NCBI GenBank assembly: GCA_902529515.1
Contig: CABZWX010000011.1
Coordinates: 1 to 32,624, forward strand
Source of the DNA: an uncultured SAR116 cluster alpha proteobacterium
GTDB lineage: Bacteria; Pseudomonadota; Alphaproteobacteria; Puniceispirillales; Marisalimonadaceae
Direction: 5' to 3'
DNA: 32,624 bases
Shown here: positions 24,179 to 32,245 of the stretch, piece after piece
Numbering within the stretch: the first letter of the stretch is position 1
Layout: every line of letters begins with the position of its first letter
Notes under the pieces: model-generated
The model's input: only the letters and a program-made list of their open reading frames with translations
Databases searched by the model: none
Told to the model about the DNA's origin: nothing
Program-made: the position numbers and the translations under genes

Positions 24179-24679
24179 TTACTTTGATTTCTCACGATTA
24201 TTGATTTGATCGTGGATTTTTTTAACTTTGTTTGGCCAAGTACTTTTTATGTAAGATAATACTGAAATAATTTCTTTATCTGAGAGAATATTTTTATAAG
24301 CTGGCATATTGTTAGGATATTTTTGACCTATAATATCCTCAATACCGTATTTAGTAATCATGAATAAATATTTATCACTATGATGCCAAGTGTGACCTGT
24401 CTCGTCATGAGGAGGAGCAGGCATTAATCCATCTGGGAGTCTGGACATCCAATCTTTTTGACCTTCTAATTTTGCACCATGGCATGATGCACAATTTTGA
24501 ACATATACAGACTTTCCTAATAATATAGTTTCTTTATTATCAGGATTTAAAGTTATAGCTGCTTCAGCAACTTTTTCCTCAGCCAAGTAGATAATCATTC
24601 CTAAAATTAAAATTATTGAAGGAACAATTATTAGAAATAAAAGTTTATTTTTAATAATACTTTTAAAATTTAATGACAT
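24179..24679 (-). CDS. Membrane-anchored class I cytochrome c
   Basis: A 166-residue protein. A single N-terminal helix (about 12-32) anchors it, followed by one heme site CASCH (C63, C66, H67) and a likely distal ligand M125 in NNMPAYK, as in class I c-type cytochromes. The segment between has His-rich HDETGHTWHH. It probably accepts or delivers electrons for the multicopper oxidase encoded 29 bp downstream, or carries copper. The start overlaps the DUF4396 stop by ten bases. Confidence 0.88.
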   Translation of the reverse strand: MSLNFKSIIKNKLLFLIIVPSIILILGMIIYLAEEKVAEAAITLNPDNKETILLGKSVYVQNCASCHGAKLEGQKDWMSRLPDGLMPAPPHDETGHTWHHSDKYLFMITKYGIEDIIGQKYPNNMPAYKNILSDKEIISVLSYIKSTWPNKVKKIHDQINNREKSK

Positions 24680-25113
24680 GCTTTACCTAAAGCTTTTAAT
24701 CGCCAATAATTGTATGGTAGGGGTGTTACAAATCCTGCGATAAGCATAAAAGGAATAACCCACCATGTTAAAATAGCACCACCAGTTAGTACAACATCAG
24801 TTAAATTCATAGCTAATTCCATAGAAACCATAGAAACTAAAGACATCCCAATTGCTGTTTTAAAGGCTAATTTCATAGACATTTGCTTTGACAGTATAAA
24901 AGTTTCAAGTGCAATAGATGTCAATATTCCATTAACAATGGCCAGTGACATAATTAATATAACGGGCCAGTCAATCTGCATGAATTGAAAATATGCAATT
25001 GTACCAAAATCTCCAATACAACATCCAAGCAAACACCACAAAGTATTTTTAGACGACTGTAACCAAGTATGTTGGCAGAACCAGTTTATCTGTATGACAT
25101 CTTGAATAATCAT
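24670..25113 (-). CDS. DUF4396 membrane protein
   Basis: A 147-residue inner-membrane protein with about four helices, of the DUF4396 type (WCLLGCCIGDFG, TSIALETFILSK, MVSMELAMNLTD, PLPYNYWRLKALGKACH). From memory, such proteins often occur next to multicopper oxidases or copper genes. Conserved Cys, Glu, Met and His residues in the helices could bind metal. A GGAG site lies eight bases before the ATG, and the gene opens the three-gene unit. Function is unproven. Confidence 0.8.
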   Translation of the reverse strand: MIIQDVIQINWFCQHTWLQSSKNTLWCLLGCCIGDFGTIAYFQFMQIDWPVILIMSLAIVNGILTSIALETFILSKQMSMKLAFKTAIGMSLVSMVSMELAMNLTDVVLTGGAILTWWVIPFMLIAGFVTPLPYNYWRLKALGKACH

Positions 25114-25331
25114 TTTAACTCCAGAATAATCTTTAAACCCTTTCCTTAGAGGAAGGTAAAGGAAAAAATTAAAAATTTTAATTATAATGCAACATTTAAC
25201 TGTTAATTAATTATTTAATTAAATAATTTAAATACTATTAAAATAGAATAGTTAATTAATTTTATTAAAATAAGATTTTGAATTTATAAAAAAATTAATC
25301 ATAATAATATATAAATTTTAGGAGATAATAA

Positions 25332-25613
25332 ATGAAAGATTACATGGTAGAACATAAATTTAAGTCTGAAGAAATGAGAGATCAGTATTTTGAAGCAATG
25401 AAAGACATGACGCCAGATGATGTGCGTAAAAATATGAAAAATGAAAATGCAAATTTTCAAATGAATTGGAATAATGAAAAGAACGATATGGTTATGTATT
25501 GTTGGTGGAAAGCAAACTCTCCTCAAGCTATTTTAGACACTTTAGGTGATATGGCGGGCATGTTTCATAATGACATAAAAGAGATGTCAAATGTAATGGA
25601 CGTAACCGATTAG
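25332..25613 (+). CDS. Small cytosolic protein, possible ferredoxin-like fold
   Basis: A 93-residue protein with a strong ribosome site (AGGAGATAATA) ahead of ATG 25332. The pattern of strand, helix, strand with MVMYCWWKANSPQAILDTL resembles small alpha/beta monooxygenase-like or DUF4242-like dimeric barrels, but no signature residue lets me name it. It is rich in Met, Asp and Asn. It lies 24 bp upstream of another small protein on the same strand, probably as one transcript. It is divergent from the DUF4396 gene. Confidence 0.55.
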   Translation: MKDYMVEHKFKSEEMRDQYFEAMKDMTPDDVRKNMKNENANFQMNWNNEKNDMVMYCWWKANSPQAILDTLGDMAGMFHNDIKEMSNVMDVTD

Positions 25614-25637
25614 ATTATAAAATCAAAGGATTAATAC

Positions 25638-25895
25638 ATGAACACTCTTATAATTGTGAAGATTAAAAATACTACTTACGATGAATGGAAGAAAAAATTT
25701 GATGCAGATGCAGAAGTTCAGTCCCAAATGATGAGAAATACAATTGTTGGTAAGGTAGATGATAACACAGCAATGATTAGTACAGAAGTTTTTAACCCTG
25801 ATATGGTTAGACAATTTATGTCATCAGATGAATTTAAACAAATGGAAAAAGAACTTGGCTTATCACACGAAGTATATCAACTAACGAAAAATTGA
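25638..25895 (+). CDS. Small dimeric alpha/beta-barrel-like protein
   Basis: An 85-residue protein. The opening NTLIIVKIKNTTYDEWKKKF and NPDMVRQFMSSDEFKQMEKELG fit the DUF3764/antibiotic-biosynthesis-monooxygenase-like ferredoxin fold. Such proteins are cytosolic with diverse or unknown functions. The ribosome site AAAGGA lies upstream. It is encoded with the preceding small gene; the two may form a heteromer or be ancient paralogues. Confidence 0.6.
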   Translation: MNTLIIVKIKNTTYDEWKKKFDADAEVQSQMMRNTIVGKVDDNTAMISTEVFNPDMVRQFMSSDEFKQMEKELGLSHEVYQLTKN

Positions 25896-25999
25896 AATAC
25901 TTCGTAATTTAAGTTTCGCTTGTCACAAGATTATAAGCTTTGCGTTGTTATCAATTCAAAATTAGAATCTTATCATAGCTATTATAATTAGGTTTAAAA

Positions 26000-27667
26000 G
26001 TGGTTCTTTCTTCAAACAATATTCCAGATAGTAAAGGAATAAACGCTTATTTAAGGGATAAGTCGTTTTCAAAATTATTAGAATATTACTGTGGAAAAGA
26101 ATTATTTGAACAACTTGAAAACAAGTTTATAGAGTTAGGAGAGGTTGTAGGTTCTGAATTAGAAGAATTAGCCTTGTCAGCTGACAAAAACCCTCCAAAA
26201 TTGAAAAAAAGATCAAGAATTGGAGAATTGTCAAATGAAATTGAAAAACACCCTGACTTTATAAAAATTGAAAAGTTTGCTTTTGAAAAATTTGGTTTAG
26301 CAGCAATGTCGCACAAGCATGGTGTTTTTGGAATGCAACAACCACTTCCGCCCATAGTAAAATATGGACTTACATATTTATTTGTTCAAAGTGAATTTGG
26401 TCTTTGTTGTCCCTTAAGTATGACAGATTCTTTAACACGAACTCTTACAAAATTTGGAGACAAAAAATTAATTGAAAAATTCTTTGATCAATTAACTTCA
26501 CAAGATCTGGATCATCTATTTCAAGGTGCCATGTTTATGACAGAACAACATGCAGGATCAGACGTAGGGTCTATTGATACATATGCTGAATATGAGGATG
26601 GAAACTGGTTTTTAACAGGAGATAAGTGGTTTTGCTCTAATCCAGATGCAGATCTTGCTATGGTTCTTGCTAGACATAATAAAAACATCAGTGGAACAAA
26701 AGGGCTTGCATTATTTCTTTTGCCAAAAAAACTTGAGAATGGAGATTTAAATAATTACGAAATTATAAGATTAAAAGATAAATTAGGAGGAAGATCTTTT
26801 GCTAGTGGTGAGATTAAATTAAATAGAGCATTTGCTTATCTTGTAGGTAATCCTGATGAGGGTTTCAAACAAATGACTGACATGATAAATATGTCGAGGT
26901 TATCTAATGGAGTTAGAGCATCTGGTATGATGCAAAGGTGTCTTCAAGAAAGCTTGTTTATTTCAAATAATCGTAATGCATTTAATAAAAAATTAATTGA
27001 TCTTCCTTTAATGCAAAAACAACTTTTAAAGATTCTGATAATTACAGAAGCTTCTAGATCTATCGTATTTAAAGCAGCAGATCTCTTAAATAAAGCAGAT
27101 AAAGGAGATATTGTTTCTCAGAAAATTTTTAGGATAATAACACCCCTTATTAAATTTAGAGCATGTAGAGATGTTAGAAAAGTTGCTGGAGATGCAATGG
27201 AGATTAGAGGTGGTTTAGGCTATATAGAAGATTGGCTTGATCCAAAAATTTTGAGAGACTCCCATCTAGGTTCTATTTGGGAAGGCACTAGTAATATTAT
27301 ATCTTTAGATACAATTAGAGCTCTTAAAAAAGACAATAATTTACAAATATTTAAAAATTTTCTCATAGATTCCGTCAAAATTAATTCTGAAAAAAAACAA
27401 GAAAAATATTTATTATCTGTCATAGATGATGTTTTTAATTTTGCTAAAAATGAAGTAAAAGAAGATTTTACTTCTTCATCAAGGCAAATAACTACATCTT
27501 TATATTACTTAAGCTCAGCTATTTTTCTTGTTGAAGAGGGAAACTATTGTGAAGATTTAGCCTATAGATCTAAAATTAGTAAGTTAATTATTAAATATAA
27601 AATTGATAAAAATAGTCCTATCACAAGGGATGATATCGATTATGATCTCATAAATAATTTAATTTAA
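26000..27667 (+). CDS. Acyl-CoA dehydrogenase, AidB-like
   Basis: A 555-residue FAD enzyme, longer than standard acyl-CoA dehydrogenases (380-400) and matching the AidB group. The FAD/substrate loop FMTEQHAGSDVGSIDT, the middle strand GDKWFCSNPDADLAMVLAR, IRGGLGYIEDW and DSHLGSIWEGTSNI are present, with E428 as the likely catalytic base position. GTG at 26000 is the start; no ATG lies near. AidB proteins associate with DNA-alkylation stress, while other members act in fatty or amino acid catabolism. Which applies here is open. Confidence 0.85.
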   Translation: MVLSSNNIPDSKGINAYLRDKSFSKLLEYYCGKELFEQLENKFIELGEVVGSELEELALSADKNPPKLKKRSRIGELSNEIEKHPDFIKIEKFAFEKFGLAAMSHKHGVFGMQQPLPPIVKYGLTYLFVQSEFGLCCPLSMTDSLTRTLTKFGDKKLIEKFFDQLTSQDLDHLFQGAMFMTEQHAGSDVGSIDTYAEYEDGNWFLTGDKWFCSNPDADLAMVLARHNKNISGTKGLALFLLPKKLENGDLNNYEIIRLKDKLGGRSFASGEIKLNRAFAYLVGNPDEGFKQMTDMINMSRLSNGVRASGMMQRCLQESLFISNNRNAFNKKLIDLPLMQKQLLKILIITEASRSIVFKAADLLNKADKGDIVSQKIFRIITPLIKFRACRDVRKVAGDAMEIRGGLGYIEDWLDPKILRDSHLGSIWEGTSNIISLDTIRALKKDNNLQIFKNFLIDSVKINSEKKQEKYLLSVIDDVFNFAKNEVKEDFTSSSRQITTSLYYLSSAIFLVEEGNYCEDLAYRSKISKLIIKYKIDKNSPITRDDIDYDLINNLI

Positions 27668-27672
27668 ATAAA

Positions 27673-28278
27673 TTAAATTTTTATAGCTTTTTGCAACGCA
27701 GGCCTAGACAATAAACGATCAATATAATTTTCTACATTAGTCAAATCTGAAATGTCTGCACCTACTCTTTTTGCCCCTATACATGCGTGTCCTGTCATTA
27801 TGTCAGCTCCAGAAAATGTGCCAGTTAAAAATTCTTTATTTTCTAAGTTATTATTTACGTTTAATAGTGCAACATTTAAAAGTTTAAAAGCTCTCGCAAC
27901 GTTAACTTCGTTCTTTCGTTCAGGAGGTAATAAGATAGTCTCTACTACAATTGTATTAACTTGTGGCATAATTGAGCCTTCAGCATAATGAAGCCATTGT
28001 AGATAATAAGGAAACGTTGGGTCTGTTTTGTTAGGACAAAATTCTCCTTTATCATATTTAGATATTAGGTATTCCACAATCGCACCAGACTCATAAATTT
28101 TTACATTCTCATCTTCCAGTACAGGAACTCTTCCCATAGGATGTAATTTATAATATTCCGGAGTTCTAAGAGCTTTATCGCCTACTGAATATTTTTCTAT
28201 TTCATAGTCCATATCTAATTCTTCAAGAAGCCAGGCTATCCTAACTGCGCGTGAGTTAGGGGCAAAATATAATTTCAT
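27673..28278 (-). CDS. Glutathione S-transferase family protein
   Basis: A 201-residue cytosolic protein. The thioredoxin-like N-terminal domain shows FAPNSRAVRIAWLLEE, the cis-Pro region GRVPVLED and glutathione gamma-Glu-binding YESGAIVEYL. The helical C-terminal domain includes FSGADIMTGHA, the N-capping box Asp of GSTs. The Ser near residue 9 is a candidate for thiolate activation. It converges with the AidB-like gene five bases away. Substrate unknown; detoxification or dehalogenation/isomerisation roles are possible. Confidence 0.88.
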   Translation of the reverse strand: MKLYFAPNSRAVRIAWLLEELDMDYEIEKYSVGDKALRTPEYYKLHPMGRVPVLEDENVKIYESGAIVEYLISKYDKGEFCPNKTDPTFPYYLQWLHYAEGSIMPQVNTIVVETILLPPERKNEVNVARAFKLLNVALLNVNNNLENKEFLTGTFSGADIMTGHACIGAKRVGADISDLTNVENYIDRLLSRPALQKAIKI

Positions 28279-28383
28279 TTAAAACTCCTTCTAAAAAGAT
28301 TAGTTGTTTAGTTTTATAAATAAGCTTGTTACGTTTTCAATAATAAAATTATAAGAAATTATTTTAAAATGTAGAGAGAAAAT

Positions 28384-29289
28384 ATGAATTTAGAAAATAT
28401 CCTTATTACAGGTTCATCTGGTTTAGTTGGTGCTCCCTTAGTCACAAAACTTTTAAACAAGAGTAATCTAATTATTGGTCTCGACCCTGTTATTAATGCC
28501 GAATGTAACGAAAACTATAAGCATATTTCAATTCCTTTAAATAGTGTTGAGGATGTTACAAACTTGTTAGAAAATTACGATATAACAAAAATTATTCATA
28601 CTGGTGGAATTTCTGGTCCAATGTTGGCAAATGAAAATCCAAATATAATCATCGAAAATAATATTTTTTTTACTATGTATTTAATTGAAGCTGCTAGAAT
28701 TTATAAAAAAATTAATAGATTTATCTTCTGTTCTTCTATTTCAGCATATGGAGAGCTTGCAGAAAGTGATACAACAGAAGATCACAAATTTGCTCCAGAA
28801 AATCTTTATGGGGCAACAAAGGCTTCATGTGACTTAGTATTAAAGAAGTATTATGAAAACTATGAGATGGACATAATATCTCTAAGGTTATCAACTATCT
28901 ATGGTCACAGAAGATCAACGAGCTGTTTCATAAATGACATTATAAATTCGGGAATTAAAAATAAAAAAATTACATTACCATTTAAAAGTGAGTTTTGTTG
29001 GCCGTATGTTTATGTTGATGACGTAGTTTCATGTATAGAAAAATGTTTATTTCATGAAAAAGAACATTTTTACGATTATAATGTTTCTGGACCAGATTTC
29101 CCCTCATATTATAAGATAGTTTATGAAGTCAGTAAACACATAGCAAATTTGCAAGTGAACTTTTTAAATCATAACTCTGTGAGTGAGAGGAAACTTTTTA
29201 GTTTGAAAAAAATTAAGAATGATATTCAGTGGGAACCTAAATATTCAATAGAAAGGGGGATTAAAGATTATATTGATAATCTGTCTTAA
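28384..29289 (+). CDS. NAD-dependent epimerase/dehydratase, extended SDR
   Basis: A 301-residue enzyme. Cofactor motif GSSGLVG (11-17), then FCSSISAYG and YGATKAS with the canonical Tyr-x3-Lys catalytic pair, and PYVYVDDVVSCIEKC as the usual substrate-proximal strand. It probably acts on a nucleotide sugar or a related hydroxyl compound; the substrate cannot be read. It is divergent from the GST gene and lies 71 bp upstream of the SBP56 gene on the same strand. Confidence 0.85.
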   Translation: MNLENILITGSSGLVGAPLVTKLLNKSNLIIGLDPVINAECNENYKHISIPLNSVEDVTNLLENYDITKIIHTGGISGPMLANENPNIIIENNIFFTMYLIEAARIYKKINRFIFCSSISAYGELAESDTTEDHKFAPENLYGATKASCDLVLKKYYENYEMDIISLRLSTIYGHRRSTSCFINDIINSGIKNKKITLPFKSEFCWPYVYVDDVVSCIEKCLFHEKEHFYDYNVSGPDFPSYYKIVYEVSKHIANLQVNFLNHNSVSERKLFSLKKIKNDIQWEPKYSIERGIKDYIDNLS

Positions 29290-29360
29290 AAATTACCTTT
29301 TACCTTAGGGTGAATTTGTTGTAGATTTCTTATATCCTTTAATATTATTAGGAGATTTTT

Positions 29361-30716
29361 ATGGAAGGATTATGTTGCGGTCCAGGGTATGCAAGTCCTT
29401 CTGAAGCAATTAGAGCACCCAGTGAAAAATTACTTTACACCATAGCTATTTATACTGGCACTGGCATTCAAAAACCTGATTACTTAGCAACAGTTGATGT
29501 TGACCCAAAAAGTGAAAGTTATTCGAAAGTAATACATAGACTAGAAATGCCAGGAATAGGAGATGAACTACATCATATGGGTTGGAATGCATGTTCATCT
29601 TGTTATGACGATAAAAGTATGAGTAGAAGATATCTCCTTGTCCCAGGCGTTAGATCAAATAATATTTATGTTGTTGATACTGCAACAAATCCAAAAGCAC
29701 CTACAATATATAAAATCATCCAAGGGACCGAAATTAAAACTAAAACTAATTTATCAGGACCTCACACTGTTCATTGTTTAGGATCAGAGATAATTATTTC
29801 TTTCCTTGGAAACGCTAAAGGTGAAGCTCCAGGAGGTTACTTACATCTTAACAAAGACTTTGAAATTTTAGGGCGTTGGGAAAACTCGATGGGCGATATT
29901 CCTTTTAGTTATGATTTTTGGTATCAACCTCGTCACAATGTAATGGTTAGCTCAGAATGGGCAGCACCAAACACTTTTATGCCAGGCTTTGATCTTGAAG
30001 AAGTTGGTCACCTCAAATATGGAAGACGTTTACATATTTGGGATTTCGAGAAGAAAATTCCAATTGAAACAATGTATTTAGGTGAAGATGGACTAATTCC
30101 TTTAGAAGTAAAGTTTTTACACAATCCAATTAGTAGCCATGGGTTTTGTGGTGCAGCCTTAAGTGCAAACGTAATTCATTTTTGGAAAACAAAAAATGGT
30201 AGCTGGGAATGGGAAAAGATAATAGATATTGATAATGAACCTCATCCAGATTGGCCTATTCCTATTCCCGGAGTTATGTCAGCTCTTTTAGTTTCTATGG
30301 ATGATAAATACCTTTATATAAATAATTGGCTTCACGGTGATATGCGACAATATAATATTACTGATCCACACAATCCAGTTTTAACAGGTCAAGTTTGGAT
30401 AGGTGGTCTTCTTGGCAAAGCTCCAATAGTAAATGGTGTCAAAGTTGCCGGAGGTCCACAGATGTACCAATTATCTTTAGATGGGAAACGGATGTATGTA
30501 ACTACGTCACTTTTTTCAACTTGGGATAATCAATTTTATCCGGAAATTAGAACTAAAGGTGGCGTAATGCTCATGATCGACTGCGATGTGAAAAATGGTG
30601 GTATGAAAATTAATAAAGATTTTGTTGTAAACTTTGGCAATGAACCTAATGGCCCAAGTCGTTGTCACGAAAGTCGTTACCCTGGGGGTGATTGTACAAG
30701 TGATATATGGTTATGA
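29361..30716 (+). CDS. mtoX: Selenium-binding-protein-56 family methanethiol oxidase
   Basis: A 451-residue SBP56-family propeller protein. The conserved site GWNACSSCYDD (matching HSGWNTCSSC of human SELENBP1), HTVHC in GPHTVHC, PRHNVMVSSEWAAP and the C-terminal HESRYPGGDCTSDIW are intact, and the length fits. Family members tested (bacterial MtoX, SELENBP1) oxidise methanethiol to formaldehyde, hydrogen sulfide and hydrogen peroxide, using copper. No signal peptide is visible, unlike the periplasmic bacterial enzyme. A ribosome site AGGAG lies seven to eight bases before ATG. It overlaps the ferredoxin gene. The activity here is assigned by family; the gene symbol is tentative. Confidence 0.85.
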   Translation: MEGLCCGPGYASPSEAIRAPSEKLLYTIAIYTGTGIQKPDYLATVDVDPKSESYSKVIHRLEMPGIGDELHHMGWNACSSCYDDKSMSRRYLLVPGVRSNNIYVVDTATNPKAPTIYKIIQGTEIKTKTNLSGPHTVHCLGSEIIISFLGNAKGEAPGGYLHLNKDFEILGRWENSMGDIPFSYDFWYQPRHNVMVSSEWAAPNTFMPGFDLEEVGHLKYGRRLHIWDFEKKIPIETMYLGEDGLIPLEVKFLHNPISSHGFCGAALSANVIHFWKTKNGSWEWEKIIDIDNEPHPDWPIPIPGVMSALLVSMDDKYLYINNWLHGDMRQYNITDPHNPVLTGQVWIGGLLGKAPIVNGVKVAGGPQMYQLSLDGKRMYVTTSLFSTWDNQFYPEIRTKGGVMLMIDCDVKNGGMKINKDFVVNFGNEPNGPSRCHESRYPGGDCTSDIWL

Positions 30717-31081
30717 AAAAAATTACAATAGCAAATCGTAATAATGCAACATATGAGGTTAAAGGTAATAAACCGTTACTATTAGAATTACGTTCACTTG
30801 GTGTTGATTTACCTTATGGTTGTCAATACGGAGGATGTATTACGTGTGCTGCAAAATTAATTAAGGGTAAAGTTGATCAAAAATCTCAAGTAGCACTTAA
30901 CAATAGGCAAATTAACGATGGTTATGTAATATTATGTGTGGCAAGAGCTAAAACAGACTGTACTTTTGACATAGGTGTTGAAAGTCATGATAAATTATAT
31001 AGGAATCCATTTGTTGATCCGTTAGCTCCACATGAATTAAAAGCTGATATTGCATCATTTAGGGAAATTAAAAATGATTAA
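30713..31081 (+). CDS. [2Fe-2S] plant-type ferredoxin
   Basis: A 122-residue ferredoxin from ATG 30713, which forms an ATGA overlap with the SBP56 stop; an ATG two codons earlier is also possible. Cluster ligands are in GCQYGGCITC and VILCVAR, spaced C-x4-C-x2-C-x29-C. A C-terminal tail of about 40 residues (PFVDPLAPHELKADI) is longer than in minimal ferredoxins. It probably passes electrons to or from the SBP56 protein or another oxidoreductase. It overlaps the CoA-binding gene by eight bases, so the three form a tight operon. Confidence 0.88.
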   Translation: MKKITIANRNNATYEVKGNKPLLLELRSLGVDLPYGCQYGGCITCAAKLIKGKVDQKSQVALNNRQINDGYVILCVARAKTDCTFDIGVESHDKLYRNPFVDPLAPHELKADIASFREIKND

Positions 31082-31532
31082 CATTAACCATGATGAACCA
31101 TATGAAGATAAATATCTTCAAGATATATTAAATTCTGTAAAGACTATTGCAATGGTTGGAGCAAGTCCTGACAAAACAAAGTTTAGCTACGGTGTTTTAA
31201 GAGTATTACATGAAACTGGCTATGATATGATACCAGTAAATCCAAAACCTGGATTAAAAGAAATTAGAGGCTTGGAAGTATTCCCAAATTTAAAAAAAAT
31301 TAATAGGCCAGTGGATATGGTTGAAGTATTTAGAAAATCAGAAGACTTATTTAGTATAGCTGAAGAAGCAATTGAAATTGGTGCCAAAGTTCTGTGGGGA
31401 CAAATTGGCGTTATCAATTATGAAGCTGCTCGTATTGCTGAAAATGCAGGCTTAAAAGTTGTTATGAACCGTTGTCCAAAAATTGAATTGTTCCGCCCAT
31501 TTTGGAAACCTAGATTAGATTTTATGATTTAA
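31074..31532 (+). CDS. CoA-binding (YccU-like) domain protein
   Basis: A 152-residue protein from ATG 31074, with an overlap ATGATTAA with the ferredoxin stop; the longer frame to 31050 is unlikely. It has the Rossmann-type CoA_binding fold: TIAMVGASPDKTKFSYGVL near the start, then MIPVNPKP, VDMVEVFRKSED, VLWGQIGV and VVMNRCPKIE. Family members bind CoA or acyl-CoA; enzymatic roles are largely unproven. The conserved Cys-Pro near the end is typical. Its 3' end overlaps the convergent membrane protein gene by 11 bases. Confidence 0.85.
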   Translation: MININHDEPYEDKYLQDILNSVKTIAMVGASPDKTKFSYGVLRVLHETGYDMIPVNPKPGLKEIRGLEVFPNLKKINRPVDMVEVFRKSEDLFSIAEEAIEIGAKVLWGQIGVINYEAARIAENAGLKVVMNRCPKIELFRPFWKPRLDFMI

Positions 31533-32109
31533 ATGTAAAATTAAGATATTTTTTTACTAAAAATGGAAAATTTACCACTATTTTCATTAATAATATAAGT
31601 AGTGTTCCTCCCAAAAAATTACTGAAATTTAAATCTGTTATCTTATTTTCATAAATTAAATTAAAAGAAAAAATAAGAATATTATAAATTAGTGATGCAA
31701 AAAATATTATTAATATAACATGAAAAATACTAATTTTATTTAGTTTAAAATTTCTTCCAGCACCTATTTTTAATTTGAGTTTATCAAGAATAAATACTGA
31801 CATTGGTGTGCAAATGATAAAAGCTAATGATGTCATGAAATAATTATTTAAATGTGGAGTTATGCAGAATTGGTCACATAAAAAAAAATATAAAAAGTGC
31901 CCTAATATGAAAGCAAAAATAATTTTGTTATTAAAAAACAAAAATCCTAAAATTATTATTCCAAATGGAAGATATAAGCTTGTAAAAATGTCATTAAAAT
32001 TTACTAAAAAGTTCCAAAGAAACATGGATATAAGGAAGGTAAATAAAACTATCAAGTTTGATGCAAATATATCTAATATTAATCTAAATTTTATATTAAA
32101 ATGATACAT
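31522..32109 (-). CDS. Integral membrane protein, unknown
   Basis: A 195-residue protein with about six hydrophobic helices and short polar loops (CDQFCITPHLNNYF, KLKLKIGAGRNFK). Its arrangement is reminiscent of MASE-type or small transporter membrane domains, but I see no signature that allows a name. Inner-membrane location is expected. It converges with the CoA-binding gene (11-bp overlap) and is transcribed in the same direction as the porin. Confidence 0.55.
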   Translation of the reverse strand: MYHFNIKFRLILDIFASNLIVLFTFLISMFLWNFLVNFNDIFTSLYLPFGIIILGFLFFNNKIIFAFILGHFLYFFLCDQFCITPHLNNYFMTSLAFIICTPMSVFILDKLKLKIGAGRNFKLNKISIFHVILIIFFASLIYNILIFSFNLIYENKITDLNFSNFLGGTLLILLMKIVVNFPFLVKKYLNFTFKS

Positions 32110-32200
32110 AGAATATTTGCATTTTTGTTAAGCATTTGAGAAATAGTTAGTTTAATTAATAAACTTATTTATATTCTAATTAATTTTTTATTTTGAATTA

Positions 32201-32226
32201 AAAAAGGGCGACAAGCCGCCCTTTTT
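32201..32226. terminator. Bidirectional rho-independent terminator of porin gene
   Basis: Stem GGGCG (32206-32210) with CGCCC (32217-32221), extended by five A-T pairs, six-base loop ACAAGC, flanked by A and T runs. It serves the porin gene on the minus strand, 20 bases past its stop. Confidence 0.8.
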
Positions 32227-32245
32227 ATAATAACTTTTAAAGCAA

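Noticed and set aside
29290-29360. A riboswitch ahead of the SBP56 gene
   Set aside because: The 71-bp gap has only a ribosome site and no conserved structured element that I can recognise.
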